A stretch of 64,000 nt of DNA from Salvia splendens (Eukaryota; Streptophyta; Magnoliopsida; Lamiales; Lamiaceae), in contig NC_056044.1 in assembly GCF_004379255.2 (NCBI RefSeq), forward strand, positions 9,340,001-9,404,000, given 5' to 3'. Of the stretch, positions 9,963-22,754 are shown one piece after another (the stretch's first letter is position 1; the number at the start of each line of letters is the position of its first letter). Both the position numbers and the translations under genes were made by a program. The notes under the pieces were generated by a model. That model was not told where the DNA came from. It did no database searches and saw only the letters and a program-made list of their open reading frames with translations.

Positions 9963-11519
9963 TGTTATCTTTGTTACCTAATTATGTATTTACAGCTTTA
10001 TATATAAGTATATATATTTGGTGGTTGATTCAAGAAAATTATTGGAAATACTTTTCAAAGTTAAAACAACATGAGCCAAACCAACCCCTTCTTTGTGAGG
10101 AAACTCAGCTTTCATTCCATGTAAATAAAGGAGAAAATTCACTCAGAAATCAATCTTCAAACAAGAATTAATTAATAATTGTAATGAAGATCAAAAAGAA
10201 AGAAGCTAGAGGAAGATCAGAGAAAGCACTCGAATTTCCTCTAGGGTGGTTTGACTCTTTTTTTTTTTCCTAATTTCCTTTTTGTATGAAGTTGATAAAA
10301 ATGGATAGTGGTTTGTAGAAAAAAAAAAGAAAACAAAAGCAAAAGACAGGGGTTCCACGATTGGAAAGACGAATGTGTTAATGCAAAATAAGCCTTTCAT
10401 TTTTCAGTGGCGATGAATTGTTGAGACAGAGATAATTTAGGTGGGAATTGTATAAAATTAAATATTACTACTAGCAACTAAAAATAGGATATATTTTGGT
10501 TCATGGAGAATAGTATGCCACGGCGCATAGACAATGTCAATTCCCTTTGTTTTTGAGGGAGTTACATTTTGTAAAGTACCAATATTTTGTAGTATTATTA
10601 AATAGACATATAACATAAACTATTATTGTTTATTATTTATTTGATCAAAGTTAAAATTCGAATCACGAAAAATTAATGCAAACTGATTATTGTCCAAAAA
10701 AGTGTTTAAAAAATGCAAAAGCACCTTAAATGTAAAATATAAGATCGCAATTATACATTTTAAAATATAGGGACCACAAATGTGCCATCACTATCTTAAA
10801 AATGTAATTCACTCTTTCTAAAACACCTTTTCCATTTTCATCTTAGTTGGATAATTTTGTCTTGCTTGATCATGGGTAATTTTGAATTTTAGATTTGGTA
10901 ATGTTAATATTGGAAGTTTCTAATTTATTTATTTATTATTATATTGAAAAACTTAATTATAGTAACATCTATATTTAATATAAAATTGAAGGTTTTTTTT
11001 GTTATTTATATTATAAAAATAATCAATGAAGTAATCATTTAAAAGTCAAATAAACAAAAAAATAGAAATTTTATCAGACTTCCGGATCAGCCCATCAGAT
11101 TTTCGGATTGTGAGTTAATCGGATGCGCTAATCAGATTATAATTTTATCGGGATAAAAGTTTATCGGACTACTCGGGCCAGCACATAAATTACGGGATGT
11201 ACTCACATCCATACCTATAATAATGGTGGCATCAAAATCTTCTTATTGAGTACACATTTTAAACAACTACTACAAAAATAGACTCTTCCTAAAAAAATTG
11301 CATGCTCTTTTCATGGTTTCATAGATGATAAGATTTTGTTTTTCTTATAAATTACTTTTATCAAATTAATTATATTTTAAAATTATAATTTATAATATGT
11401 GATGAAAAATATGAGATTGAAATACATAAACAAGTTGAAGCTCCAAGTATAAGAATAATAAAGGTTTTCACTTGTTTAGATTTTAGATTCATTTATGAGA
11501 CACTATATTTCAATAAGGA
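9963..11519. other. Upstream DNA of the CRIB gene, then AT-rich intergenic DNA
   Basis: A minus-strand TATATAAA (rc of 9998-10005) lies 36 bases before the start codon, rather close for a promoter TATA box; the true promoter may lie further up beyond an untranslated exon. A 12-base T run is at 10258. From 10450 on I see no gene. A GATTTTCGGATTG/ATCGGATGCGC stretch at 11070-11215 looks like a decayed repeat. Confidence 0.4.
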
Positions 11520-11522
11520 CAA

Positions 11523-12645
11523 ACTAGAGGTGCCCAAGGTTTACGGTTCTAGCTGTTAATCGTGAAACCGTAATTAGTGGTTACAGTTCCGAACCGGAAC
11601 CGTGAGAATTTACTCAAAATAGTAATTGGTGGTTACAATTTTTATTGAATAGTAATTACGAATTTTAGCAGATTCTTAAACTCAGTAAATTATCTAAGAC
11701 GGTCCCAACAAACTTTTGGCTCAACTAAATAATGTCGAGACAGTGGTTAAATCATCATATATATTTTAAATTATCACTAACTTTTTTTCAAATTATCAAG
11801 ACCTTTAGTTAATTTCTGTCACAACTATTGAAACTATTGAAAATTTAAGTAGCACTAATATCCTTTAACATACTTCCAAATATCTGAAAAAATATCTAGA
11901 AATAGATTTGTATAATTAGAATATTAGTTTGGGCATATTTACTCAAAATTGGTAGTGTGAAATAAACTGAAACATATATTGATACCCGATCCAAAATTTT
12001 CGGGTACCCGATCCCGAAATTCCCAAAATCTAATACCCGATACCCGACCCGAATTTGATTTCGGGTATCCAGTCCCGAAAAAATGGGTATCCAGTCCCAA
12101 TTGTAATTTTGATTTTTTTTAAATTAACTACAAAGTTTTACAATTTATATAATATTATTTAGTTCTAATTTAATACAAAGTTGAAGTAGTATTCAAAAGG
12201 AAATAACTATAAATTTTTAGACATACAATTCTTGTAGTAGTTCAAATTTAAGAGAAAAATAACTACAAACTTTGAGAAATACAAAATTCATAAGTGATAG
12301 TAACATATTAACATCTTTCATCCCTCCAAAATAAGAAAATAATAGTATACATTAAGAAATTAAATTACATATAATTAAATTACATTTTTCATCCATCCAC
12401 AGGTAATTAAGAAATTAAATTACATATTATTATAATAAAAACATAATTTATTAATTTTAAAAATTTTGGATAATTCGGGTATACCCGGTTGGGTATCGGG
12501 TAACCCGATACCCGATCATCCAAAATTCTCACTATCCGATCCCGATCCGATACTCGAAAAATCAGATTTCGGGTATCCAATTACCCGACCTTTTGGGTTT
12601 GGATATCGGGTATCCAATACCCAATATCCATTTTGACAGGCCTAA
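11523..12645. repeat. hAT-like repeat debris rich in GGGTACCCGAT words
   Basis: The left edge TAGAGGTGCCCAAGG (about 11526) and the right edge, read on the minus strand, TAGGCCTGTCAAAATGG (12643) both resemble the TAG(A/G)GGTG...CAAA ends of plant hAT elements. Between them lie many words such as CGGGTACCCGATCCCG and GGGTATCGGGTAACCCG (11980-12075, 12475-12625) that pair with each other in inverted order. I read it as two or more overlapping non-autonomous elements. No transposase is present and no target duplication was found. Confidence 0.5.
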
Positions 12646-13059
12646 TTGATAGATTGAATTTGAGATGCACATGTCACTTACTCTATATAGAGGATCTCTT
12701 TAACAAATTACTTATATTTTTTTATGGATAAATTGAAAAAAAATATTCAAGTTATAATATAATGAAACAATTTTTTTGAGTAGTGAAATAGATCAAAATT
12801 TGATCAAACGTCTGATTTTATATACCAGCTTTTATACAGAATATATAATAAACCAACTTCTGTGCGTAACTTTATCTTCTTCAATAAATTTTCCAAATTA
12901 AATTAGTTTTACAATATATTTTATTCTAACATATTTTAAAATATATTTGCAATTATATAAAACATAATACTTTATTAACTTTCTAATTTTAGAATAGTTA
13001 AATAATACATAATTCCTATATATAATTTTATTTACAACTTATACCATAACATTATAATC
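12646..13059. other. AT-rich intergenic DNA
   Basis: No gene, RNA or clear repeat seen. Confidence 0.5.
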
Positions 13060-13306
13060 TATCCGTCCGTAAATAGGAATCTCATTTCTTTCCAACAAGG
13101 GTTTTAAGAAATGTTAAGAAAAGCGAGTTGGAGAAAGTTAGTGGAATATGGTTCTCATTTGTATATATTAATTTTAAATGATATGTGAGTGAGATGAGTT
13201 AGTAGAATGTGAGGCTTTTTGTCATTTATGGTATATGAACCGAGACTCCTATTCACAGACGGACTTAAATGAAAAAATGGGACTTCTATTCAAGGACAGA
13301 GGGAGT
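13060..13306. mobile_element. Stowaway MITE
   Basis: Ends TCCGTCCGTAAATAGG on the left and GGACAGAGGGAG on the right lie next to TA. The interior resembles the MITE in the CRIB gene intron. Confidence 0.75.
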
Positions 13307-13678
13307 ATTACATAAACTCACACTCCACAAATACTATTTTTTATCTTTCACTCTTTATTACTTTATAATTATATACTAAAATTTATGTCAAATTAAATTT
13401 CATATTTTCATGGATAATCACTCACTGTTCTCGGAGAAAATAAGGGCGTTGCGGCGCACAACGAGTTAAAAGAAAATTAGAAAACACAAAAGAATAGATG
13501 TTATAGATATAAGAAGAATGTAAAACACCATTTAACTATATACCAAAATATTAAAATATTAAATATCTGATAATGATCGCTGTATGAAAAAAAATTAGTA
13601 ATTCCAAATAGATTTTCCCAATTGAAATTTTGAGAATTTTGATTGGGGTATGATTAGGGGAGAGAGAGAAAGGGAGTA
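13307..13678. other. Upstream flank of the alcohol oxidase pseudogene
   Basis: AT-rich DNA with an AG-rich tract just before the start (gggagagagagaaaggga, 13658-13676). No clear TATA box was identified. Confidence 0.4.
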
Positions 13679-16397
13679 ATGAAAGAAGAAGAGCTCCATT
13701 GTTGAAAGGAGGAATCAAGAAGAACTACAACCCATGGCTTCTCACCATCTCAAATCCAATCACTGGCTGCCATTTGTCAGGCCCTCAATCCTCCTCTCGC
13801 TGATGATGCTAATATTCACGACTTAACAAACCCTCTCTTCATCTCTGATCAGGTAAACTCTTGTCCCTTTGTTTACTACTATTTCTAGCAAATCTTAGCC
13901 TATCATTTATTGATGTAACATTAATTTGATTCAATTTCATGCATTGACTGTATTTCGAGTTCTAGAATCCAAAAAGGCATTTTTATGTGATTCCAAAAAA
14001 AAACAACAAACTTTGATATGAGTGTGTGAAAAAGGGTAGATATTGGGAATCTGTGTGGTGTTGGCTAGATTCCAGAATCTTGGTTGATCTAAGCCATCAA
14101 TGAGATCAGTGAGAGCTATTAAAGTAGTTGTGTTCAATTTATTATTCAAAGGGTAGTTGGTTTCTAGTTTGTGAATCGCATAAAAGAATTGTAGTTTTGA
14201 GCAACTTTGAGGGAGATGCAATATTAAAGTACTACTAACTACTAGAATCTTCAGTGACATAAAAAATTTTAATTCCCAAATTTTCTGTTTTGAGTTTTGA
14301 TAATTTGCAATTCAAAATAGGTGGCTGAGCTAATGGTGAAGAGGGGCCTGCCTAAGGGATTGTTGATAGTGAGTTTAGTGTTGAAGTGTTTATCAAGCAG
14401 AGTGGGAACATTCTTGCTGTGTGGGTGGGTTTGTTTGGATTGGAAGTTTCCATTTGTGCACAGTTTTTCCGAGTTGTCTTTGAAGAAGAGAGAAGCCATC
14501 CTTCAAAGATGATCGGCTGAGACTCTTCTGCTGCCGCTCAGGATATCTTTCGTGTTGCTAAAGATCATCACACTCTTCGTCTTCTTCTCTTTGGCAAACA
14601 ATCTTTCTGCTTGCTCTCTCCGTCTCTGTTGTTTTCAGGTCGTTATAATGTATGTTTTCATCAAGAGCATTGATATTCTTTTTATGTTGTGCTGCAGACT
14701 GATGATAATTCAAACAACCCTGCTTGGAAAGCAATTGGATATGAGGTAGAGGCTGTTGAGAGACGGATAAAACACGAAAAGGGAAGACCACTTGCTGAGG
14801 GGATTGTCGACACCGTGAATCTAGATGAGAGGTCACTGAAGGAATCCCTTATCCGGAAAGGCATAGGTGTCGTGGAGGACCTAGAAGAGAACGTGTTTAC
14901 GATAAAATGTGATGTGGTGATTGTTGGATCGGGTAGTGGGGGCGGTGTTGCTGCAGCGGCCCTTGCCAAGTCGGGTCAGAAAGTCGTTGTCCTTGAGAAA
15001 GGTCACTACTTTGTGCCGGAGGACTTCGTTGTCTGAGTTGTACGAATCTGGTGGAATGCTGACTACCGAAGATGGGAAAATACTGGTCATGGCGGGAACA
15101 ACGGTTGGTGGGGGTTCGTCTATAAATTGGTCGGCTTGCATCAGAACTCCTGATGATTTACTCAAAGAATGGTCAAAAGAAAACAAGATTCCTCTCTTTA
15201 ACAGCCACGAATATCGATCTGCAATGGATCGTGTGTGTGAGAGGATCGGTGTGACAGAATCTTGCACAGAAGAAGGGTTCCAAAATCAAGTGCTGGGACG
15301 GGTTGTGAGAATCTCGGCCTAAAAGTCGAGCCCGTGCCAAGAAACTTTTCTGCGGATCATTACTGTGGTTCTTGCTGCTATGGCTGCAGAAGAGGAGATA
15401 AAAAGGGAACTGAATCGACGTGGCTCGTTGATGCTGTCAACAACGGGGCAGTAATCCTAACCGGATGCAAAGCAGACACGTTCGTTCTGGTGAGGGACAG
15501 TAGCGAAAAATCTAGGAAGAGATGCATTGGAGTCATAGCAACTGCTGCAAACAAGAACATTGGGAGGAAGCTTCGTATTGAGGCACGGGCTACAGTTTCT
15601 GCTTGCGGTTCTCTCCTCACACCGCCGTTGTTGGTAGCTAGCGGGTTGGAGAACAAGAACATTGGTCGGAATCTGCATCTCCACCTTGTCTCCTTCGTGT
15701 GGGGATACTTCCCCGAATCTCAAGTGGAACTCAAGGGTAAGAGCTTCGAAGGTGGTATCACCACCTCCATCCATAAGGTACGGGACGAAGAAGAGTCAAG
15801 CTCCCGAGCCATAGTGGAAGCTGCATCAATCGGACCTGCTTCATTCGCATCGTTGTTCCCTTGGGTTTCGAGGCATGGCATGAAAGAGAGGATGACAAGA
15901 TACGCCCGAACAGCTGTTCTATTTGCATTGCCCAGAGACGTAGGCTCGGGTAGTGTGATCAAACAAGGGCATATAAGTTACAGGCTCAGCGAAATCGACA
16001 AAGAGAACCTCAAAACAGGGCTGAGGAGAGCTCTGAGAATCCTGATTGCTGCAGGGGCTGCAGAAGTGGGCACATTCAGAAGCGATGGGCAGAAAATGAG
16101 ATTTAAAGACGAGGAGGGGGTGGAGGAGTTTCTGGACTCAGTGACAGCACCGGGGGGGCCTATGTCGAGGTCAGAGCAGTGGACAGTGTACTGCTCGGCG
16201 CATCAGATGAGCAGCTGCCGGATGGGAGGGAAGGGAGGAGGAGGAGGACGGAGCAGTAGACGAAAACGGGGAGTGCTGGGAGGCAAAGGGACTATTTGTG
16301 TGTGATGGAAGTGTGTTGCCAACTGATCACCATTCAATCTACAGCTTATTGCATTGCCTCAAGATTAGCACATTCCCTCAGTCTAAGCTCTGATTAA
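13679..16397 (+). pseudogene. Long-chain-alcohol oxidase (FAO-type GMC oxidoreductase), broken
   Basis: Plant FAO enzymes oxidise long-chain fatty alcohols to aldehydes with FAD in the membrane. Exon 1 (13679-13852, donor GTAAAC) gives HGFSPSQIQSLAAICQALNP after an early shift. Exon 2 from 14322 gives VAELMVKRGLPKGLL and a hydrophobic stretch, with a TGA at 14510-14512 where the family has Trp. Exon 3 from 14700 gives NNPAWKAIGYEVEAVERRI and the FAD-binding [20 protein letters not shown] (residue motif GSGSGGG). A shift with a short deletion follows DF at about 15028, another at about 15300. Later parts include [38 protein letters not shown] and [13 protein letters not shown]. After that a shift at about 16240 and a deletion at 16325 remove the conserved GVNPM segment near the active site. 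The frame ends at 16397. It is a clear pseudogene. Confidence 0.9.
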
Positions 16398-16829
16398 TTA
16401 TATTAGTTGCTTCTCACAATTTGTATGCATTATTCTATGATGAAATGGGCAGAATAAGGGGATTTCTGAGGTGAAATCAGTATGCATCAGCTTCTTTTGT
16501 TGCATATATACAAAATAATTTGAATGTTACTACATGTTTATTTGATTTACATTTTATGGAAAAGAGGGAATATACAATAATCAAGTTCTAGCTACTATTT
16601 TCTCTGTAAAGAAAAAGAAACCTACAGTAAGTATATATTAAGAAAAGGAAATCCAAAATAAAAAAGGGGGACTGACAAAATCTTCTCATCATAAATTGCA
16701 GCAAAGAGAATATTTCAGAAGAAAAATGAGTTCCCATTGTAGAAATTGTTTTCCTAGTAGAATTTATGTATCCAATTGGAATAATATTCTATATAATATT
16801 TTTTATATGCTACAAGCACTCTTCTTTAT
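16398..16829. other. 3' flank of the pseudogene, no gene seen
   Basis: AT-rich DNA; nothing further supported. Confidence 0.5.
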
Positions 16830-17345
16830 ACTGGTGGGGAAAATAACCGAAATACCGCATTTACCGTACTGAAAAAATAATGAAAATACCGATATTTTGG
16901 TACGGTATGATACCATATCTCAATCTTTCAGTACGGTAACGGTATCAATTTTCCTATACCGTGGTATACCAAATATTATGTATATACCGTAGGATTCGGT
17001 ATATCAATGCATACCGAAAAATCGGTATATGTTGAAATATTATATATGTTTAATACATTTATATATAAAATAGAACTAAAAATAAAAAAATCTTCGAAAA
17101 TCATACTTTTAAATATTTGTGTAAAAAAAGATTTTTTTTGCATAACGGTATTACAGTATACCATTGGTATATCGTAATATTTCGGTATACCGTAAAAGTA
17201 CGGTATACCAAAAATTACCCATACCGAATTTTTGGTATACACAATCCGACATACCGAAAATTCAGTATGATATTTTTTTCATACCGCAGTTTTCAGTACG
17301 ATATGCAGTATTACGTTCTCGGTACAGTATACTATACTGACCCAC
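16830..17345. repeat. GGTATACC-rich palindromic element, copy 1
   Basis: The segment is filled with ATACCGAAATACCG, GGTACGGTATGATACC and CGGTATACCG-type words in both orientations. It begins near GGTGGGGAAAATAACCG (16832) and ends near ACTATACTGACCCACA (17345), an imperfect inverted pair. The copy at 22755-23295 belongs to the same family. It is probably a non-autonomous DNA transposon (hAT-like by its ends, inference). Confidence 0.6.
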
Positions 17346-17668
17346 ATTTGGTTTTAGTTTTGCTTTTGGCGTTGCTATGGCATTGCACCAGTTTGTACAC
17401 CAATGTTTGTTGTGCTGAAGAAGACCTCCCCGTTCATATACCTACCGATAATCTAATTAATGTTATTATACAATTATATTATTGAATCTTACATCAGTCA
17501 GTTCAGAATCATTAGGCTAATATTGACCCAAATGAAATCGGTTAATTCTTTTTTAATTATGTTTTAATTATCTTAATTCAGCTTCACTTAAGTTGTATGA
17601 TGATTAAATTATTTTGTTACCAATTATTTAGCTCGTGAATTAATCTAATAACATAAGTAGTAGTAATA
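17346..17668. other. Intergenic DNA
   Basis: No gene or repeat boundary supported. Confidence 0.5.
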
Positions 17669-17896
17669 TACTCCCTCTCTTATTTAAGATGACAAGTTTT
17701 TCTTTTTAGTTTGTTCCAACTAAGATGCCATATAATTAGTAGTAATATACTCCCCCACTTCTATTTAAATATTTATCTTTCTTTCTCTCTCTATTTTAAT
17801 GCTTACACTCACATTTTCTCTCTTCAATTAACCAATAACTCCTAAAATCCTGTGACGTCTAAGAAATGTGTCATCTTAGCCGGGACGGAGGGAGTA
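17669..17896. mobile_element. Stowaway-like MITE
   Basis: TA-flanked element starting CTCCCTCTCTTATTTAAGATG and ending CATCTTAGCCGGGACGGAGGGAG. About 75 bases in, atactccccc repeats the start, which suggests an internal duplication. Interior text matches the MITE at 18962. Confidence 0.85.
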
Positions 17897-18006
17897 TAAT
17901 TTAAGTGGTGTATTAATGGTTTGAACTTAAAATGTATGATTGGCTTGAACATTTCTTCATATTATTCCAAATCCAGATTAAAACTATTAGTTGTGATTTG
18001 TTTTAC

Positions 18007-18224
18007 TACCCCATTCGTCCCACAAGAATATGCACTCTTTCCTTTTGGGTCAGTCCCATAAGAATATATATTTTCCAATATTAGAAACTCTTTTATCTCT
18101 AATAAGATTTCCCACTAATAATATTTTAATTACTCTTTCTCTCTACATCTCTCTTACATTACCAATTTTATATTAAAACTAGTGCCGAATCCAAAGTGTA
18201 TATTCTTTGGGGACGGATAGAGTA
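18007..18224. mobile_element. Stowaway-like MITE
   Basis: TA-flanked element starting CCCCATTCGTCCCACAAGAA and ending ATTCTTTGGGGACGGATAGAG; the two ends are imperfect inverted repeats. Confidence 0.75.
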
Positions 18225-18961
18225 TTATTCAGTTGTATTTTCACACTCCAATTATTGTTATACCCATCTATCTACATTGTAGTCATATACTCTGCAATAG
18301 CCCAAACACAAAAAGACATGCAATACCATTTCTTTTGTAGTAGATTCTGTTTTTGGTACGGATTACTACAAAATTGTGACGGTTATGAGAATTGATTCAT
18401 GTTTTTGATTTATATTGTATGCAACAAAATAACACAAGCATAACTAATTGTCTGTTTGCATGTCTTTAGCACACAATGCTTTCATGTCTTTAGCCCACAT
18501 ACACTGGTATTGTATATGTGTTCTTGATTACATTGTTGGTTCCGATGATATTTGTATTATAATTTTTATTTTCTGCCTCCAAATGTTAATCCTACTGTTA
18601 TGGTTTATATTTTATTCTTGTACAATGTATCTTTAAGTCACATACAATTTAAGTCAAGCAATTTTGTGAACGTTTCATGAATTATATTCATTTTTATTTT
18701 GGCATTGACAATGTATTGTCTTCTCTATGTTTGTTATTAGTTGTACAACTTATGTTAAAATAATGTTGTCTTTAGACAATGCCACACCTTGTTTAGGATC
18801 TTCCGTCTGAGGATATGGGTGTAGGCACTCGTGATATGGTTTTCTATGCGACAGTATAGACGAATTAATGAGGGCAATGGACCTACAGTCGGTGCATGTA
18901 AATAATGTTATATAAATAGGCATTATTGTTATATTTTAGAATTGTCTACTTTATTCTTTTG
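18225..18961. other. Intergenic DNA
   Basis: Short open frames only (for example 18448-18636), with no recognisable protein. No RNA gene seen. Confidence 0.5.
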
Positions 18962-19232
18962 TACTCCCTCCGTCCCACTTAAGATGAAACGTTTTCCTTT
19001 TTAGTTTGTCTCAATTAAAATGACACATTTCTTTTTTTTTGGTAACTTTCTCTCTCCAATTAATACACCTAACCACTTTTTCTTACTCCTATTTAAATAT
19101 TCATCTTTCTTTTTCTCTCAATTTTAATACTTACACCCATATTTTCTCTCTCCAATTATATACATTAATCAATAACTCCTAAAATCTCGTATCGGCTAAG
19201 AAATGTGTCATCTTAGCCGGGACGGGGGATTA
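18962..19232. mobile_element. Stowaway MITE
   Basis: Starts CTCCCTCCGTCCCACTTAAG after TA and ends CATCTTAGCCGGGACGGGGG next to TTA. The terminal inverted repeats pair over about 18 bases. Confidence 0.85.
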
Positions 19233-19600
19233 TTTTATAAGTGACAACTCTACTACAAATTACCTTGATATTCTACTATATAATTCTAGAGCATTTTCTA
19301 CTACATAACCTCTAGATTTAGATAATATCTAGATTTTTCTACAATATAAAAATTATTTATTTTATTTTATTCCAACAAAGATTATACCATACACGATAAA
19401 AGATTGTTTATATCATATTGGGGTACAACAATGTCTACCATGTAGTTTTTCTATCTATTGTTTTAGGTTGTCCTTTAATCTGGTGAAGTAATTGTCCACA
19501 ACAATAATTTAAACAAAATCAAAATAAGAATTTAGTTAACATTGTCCATGATCTAAACAAAAACAAAGAGAATTTAGTTCACATTTGTATATGTGCATAC
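19233..19600. other. AT-rich intergenic DNA
   Basis: No gene supported. Confidence 0.5.
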
Positions 19601-19604
19601 ATAT

Positions 19605-20140
19605 AACTCATATTCAACCACTTGCTGACAACATCGATCCATTTGTTATTGATAAATCGGATCAACTTATATAGTTGATTCTAAGTGGAAGTCTCTTATT
19701 TAAAACTGCGAAGGTCAACTACGTGTGGGTGAATTCATCGGACCAACCTATGTGGCTCATTTCACCGGTTAGTAGTTGAGAGTGTTGTCTTTAAATAATC
19801 TCTTAACATGTATCGATGGTTCTGGTATTGCTATGTGAGATTATTTTTTGGAAGCTCGTCCAGTTGCACCTGATCTGGAAGCTCTTCCAGTTACACTATA
19901 TTCCTTCACTGCATTTGCATTTTCTTCTAAAAACAATGAAGAATTAATTGGTCAAGAACTACAGGTGGTTGTTGAAGAAAACGATAAGAGAGGTGAAACT
20001 TATCTTGCATGCCATGTTTGTAAATAGTTTGGGACTTTAGCCTTTGGTTGGAAATCCTTGGAGCGTAATTTCCTTAAGGGTCATAGCGTAAGTCAAAGAC
20101 ATGTCAAGACTGTACAAGGAAGGCGGCTAGCTGATTGAAG
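19605..20140 (+). pseudogene. Unidentified decayed coding segment
   Basis: I do not recognise this protein. On the plus strand a frame runs from about 19856 to 20140 with only one internal stop (TAG near 20026) over some 95 codons. It reads ARPVAPDLEALPVTLYSFTA, then SKNNEELIGQELQVVVEEND and KRGETYLACHVC before the stop, and FGTLAFGWKSLERNFLKGHS after it, ending at a TGA. Codon use is less AT-rich than the flanks. Upstream at 19615-19760 two further patches (LADNIDPFVIDKSDQLI and FKTAKVNYVWVNSSDQPMW) look coding but contain stops. The CxxC in LACHVC could be a zinc-binding pair. It may be an exon relict of a host gene or of a transposon protein. Confidence 0.35.
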
Positions 20141-20141
20141 T

Positions 20142-21105
20142 AGTGTTTCTTCTTTATGGTCTACATTGAATTTTATTGAAAATATGCTTTTCTAACTCCG
20201 GTAATTTGTAAAAAAAGTTTTGCAATCAGGACTATTTCCCTTACTTTTGTGTGTATGATGCTTGGTATTTCAGGACTTTATAACTTTGATATTTTTCTCA
20301 ATTGTCTTATACCAAAAAATTCATCATGCTACACATTTGAATTCATCAACATAATGCGTACATATTTTAAAATTAACGACGTAATTGACTAAATGTATTA
20401 TATGAAGTCGTTTAAATAGCTTAATCTTTTATTCGCATGATATTTTTCATTTACCAAAAGCATACATAATTTCCCCCAAGTCATAAACCATGGAACAATT
20501 GAGAAAAATGTCAAAGTTATCATATAATTGGTCATTTTTAAATTGTGGGATATAATAGAATTCGGCCAAACTTCATGATTTTTTTTACCATTAACCCAAA
20601 TTTAATCTTCAACTCTTGTAAAAAATCAAATATTCAAATCCATCCTAACTAAACAAAAACTTATATATAATACTTTCAATTTGTGAACTCGGCGCGTGTT
20701 TTAATGTGCAAGTGATAAAATTGATGAAAGGAAAAAAAAACTAGATAAAGTAAATAAGAAAAAAGAGATGAATTTTTCATAGATATAGAAATTTAGACCA
20801 ATTTTAATCGACAAACCAAAATAAAACTATTTTTGTCCAACAAACTTCATGATTCAGCAATTTGTCCCTAATTAATTCCATAACATATTTTAGTATTTTA
20901 AAATATTTATATAAGAGTATGTAAAAGTCATCAAAACATGAGTTGATTTTACATATAAAATAAAAACAGTTTTATATACAACATGTTTCGTATCCAGAAA
21001 AATAGATAGATTCGCCTGAAATAATTTCAATATCCCATAGATTGGTTGGGCATATACAGTATCAGAGTTTTGTATACTAGAAATCACTTTTCGAGTGATT
21101 GGATA
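20142..21105. other. AT-rich intergenic DNA
   Basis: No gene, RNA gene or clear repeat seen. Confidence 0.5.
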
Positions 21106-22520
21106 TTGTAATAACTCTTATTTTATTTTCTAAGTATTAAAACGGATAATTTTTTGTCATAATGTTGTTATGTTTTACATTTAATGGTTGTTTTATTACA
21201 TGTTTAAATGTATAAAAAACTTAACAAAGTCTAAGTCTTTGTTTTAGTAGACCAGTTGTGGGCGTCGTCCATTTTAAGGTAACACGGTCAGTTCTGAACC
21301 AAGAAAAAGAAGAATTTCACAATCTAGATAGGCTTAGATTACCTATTGAGAAAGGTTGCAATGCCAGTCCGATTATTTCTAAGTCTTAATGAAATAAGAT
21401 GACATTGGTGTGGTACAGCACTGAACGGATCTAACAGCAAGACGTGTCTTTATGCTATCTACTGAAAGATGGGGTCTTGATAAATAACTATTTCTTAATA
21501 TACATACGCTAGCATTGAGCATACGATATTGATTGTGCACTACTTTGACTTATCAAAAGGTGTTGGATTTTCATAACCCAATGATCCTGATATATTAGGT
21601 AGTGGTGATTAATGTCTAGTGGTGCTAGGATTGCTATTATGTAGAAACGCACGCGAGGTGAGTCTCGTTCGATAATGTCCTCAAGAGGATCGTGAAACAA
21701 GGTTTTATTATTCGGAACCTAGTAAGTTGGAGTTTGATTACTCTATGATAATAAATAAGTGTTTCGTGCTAAGTCCACTCTTGGAATTAAATAAGAAGTT
21801 AATTAATTTTCGTCCATAGCCGACAATAATTAATTAATGGACATTTCTATCTTAAGTGCGTGAAATAAATATTTAATTAAAATAGAAACCCGGATTACTT
21901 GTAATTTCGGATTTGGATGGGCAGTGCAATATTATTTCGGTAGTGGCTACAAATAAAATTTCAATATAAGCTTGTATTAAATTGTGGGTTCAATTTAATT
22001 AGTAAATGCCAATTGGGGAGGCCATATCCAAAACCTTCCATAGATCCCTGTCTGGACCCAACATGAACTAAATATAAGTAGAAGAATAAAGGAGAGACAG
22101 ACACACATAATATTTTATTTGAAATTTTGGTCCAACACACACAGTGAAGAGGACGATTTTTTCAGCTCTCCTCCATGAGAATTTATGTCTTCTTTATTCG
22201 AGTCCTAGTGTTATGGTGAGATCAGCCCACGCTGATATTGGAATACGGTTTGGGAACCAATCAGAAGATCCATAGTCGAGTATTGAAGATCGACACGTGG
22301 AGAAGTAGCGATTCATCTGCGATTCTTTGAAGAATCAAGAAGGTATAACTTCTATTCCGTAGAAAAGCATGTTTTAGGTTTCAATTAATTAAAAGCATGT
22401 TTTAATTCAAGTTATGAGCATGATATATGTGATAATTGTGCGAATAGAATTTGTCTAAATAATATGCTAAATAGATCTAGTTCTCTTATTTATTTGTGCT
22501 TCCGCCGCCAATCCCATCGT
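21106..22520 (+). mobile_element. Probable copia-type LTR remnant
   Basis: The composition changes to a mixed, non-coding style with phrases I associate with plant Ty1/copia LTRs, such as gtcctcaagaggatcgtgaaac, a run near 21740 (ttggagtttgattactctat) and, near the right end, tgcttccgccgccaatccca (22498). No coding domain, TG...CA pair with duplication, or second LTR could be fixed, so the limits are approximate. Confidence 0.5.
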
Positions 22521-22754
22521 ATAGGAGACCCAATTGTAATAGTTTCACATATGATAATGATAATAGATTCTTGCATAGATTCTTTGCCAACTTCAAGAGT
22601 GCACAAAACCAGAATGGAACTTGTAAGTTTTATGCTAAATGGAGAGATCTTACTTATGTTGCCTATGAAAATAAATAATGTAGCTCCATAAGATATACAA
22701 CCTGTTAATTAATTATCCATAAAGCGTTTTTTGTTCTGCCTATATAGAAAATTA

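Noticed and set aside
14321..14512. Independent small gene of 63 codons
   Set aside because: It is exon 2 of the alcohol oxidase pseudogene, ended by a nonsense codon.
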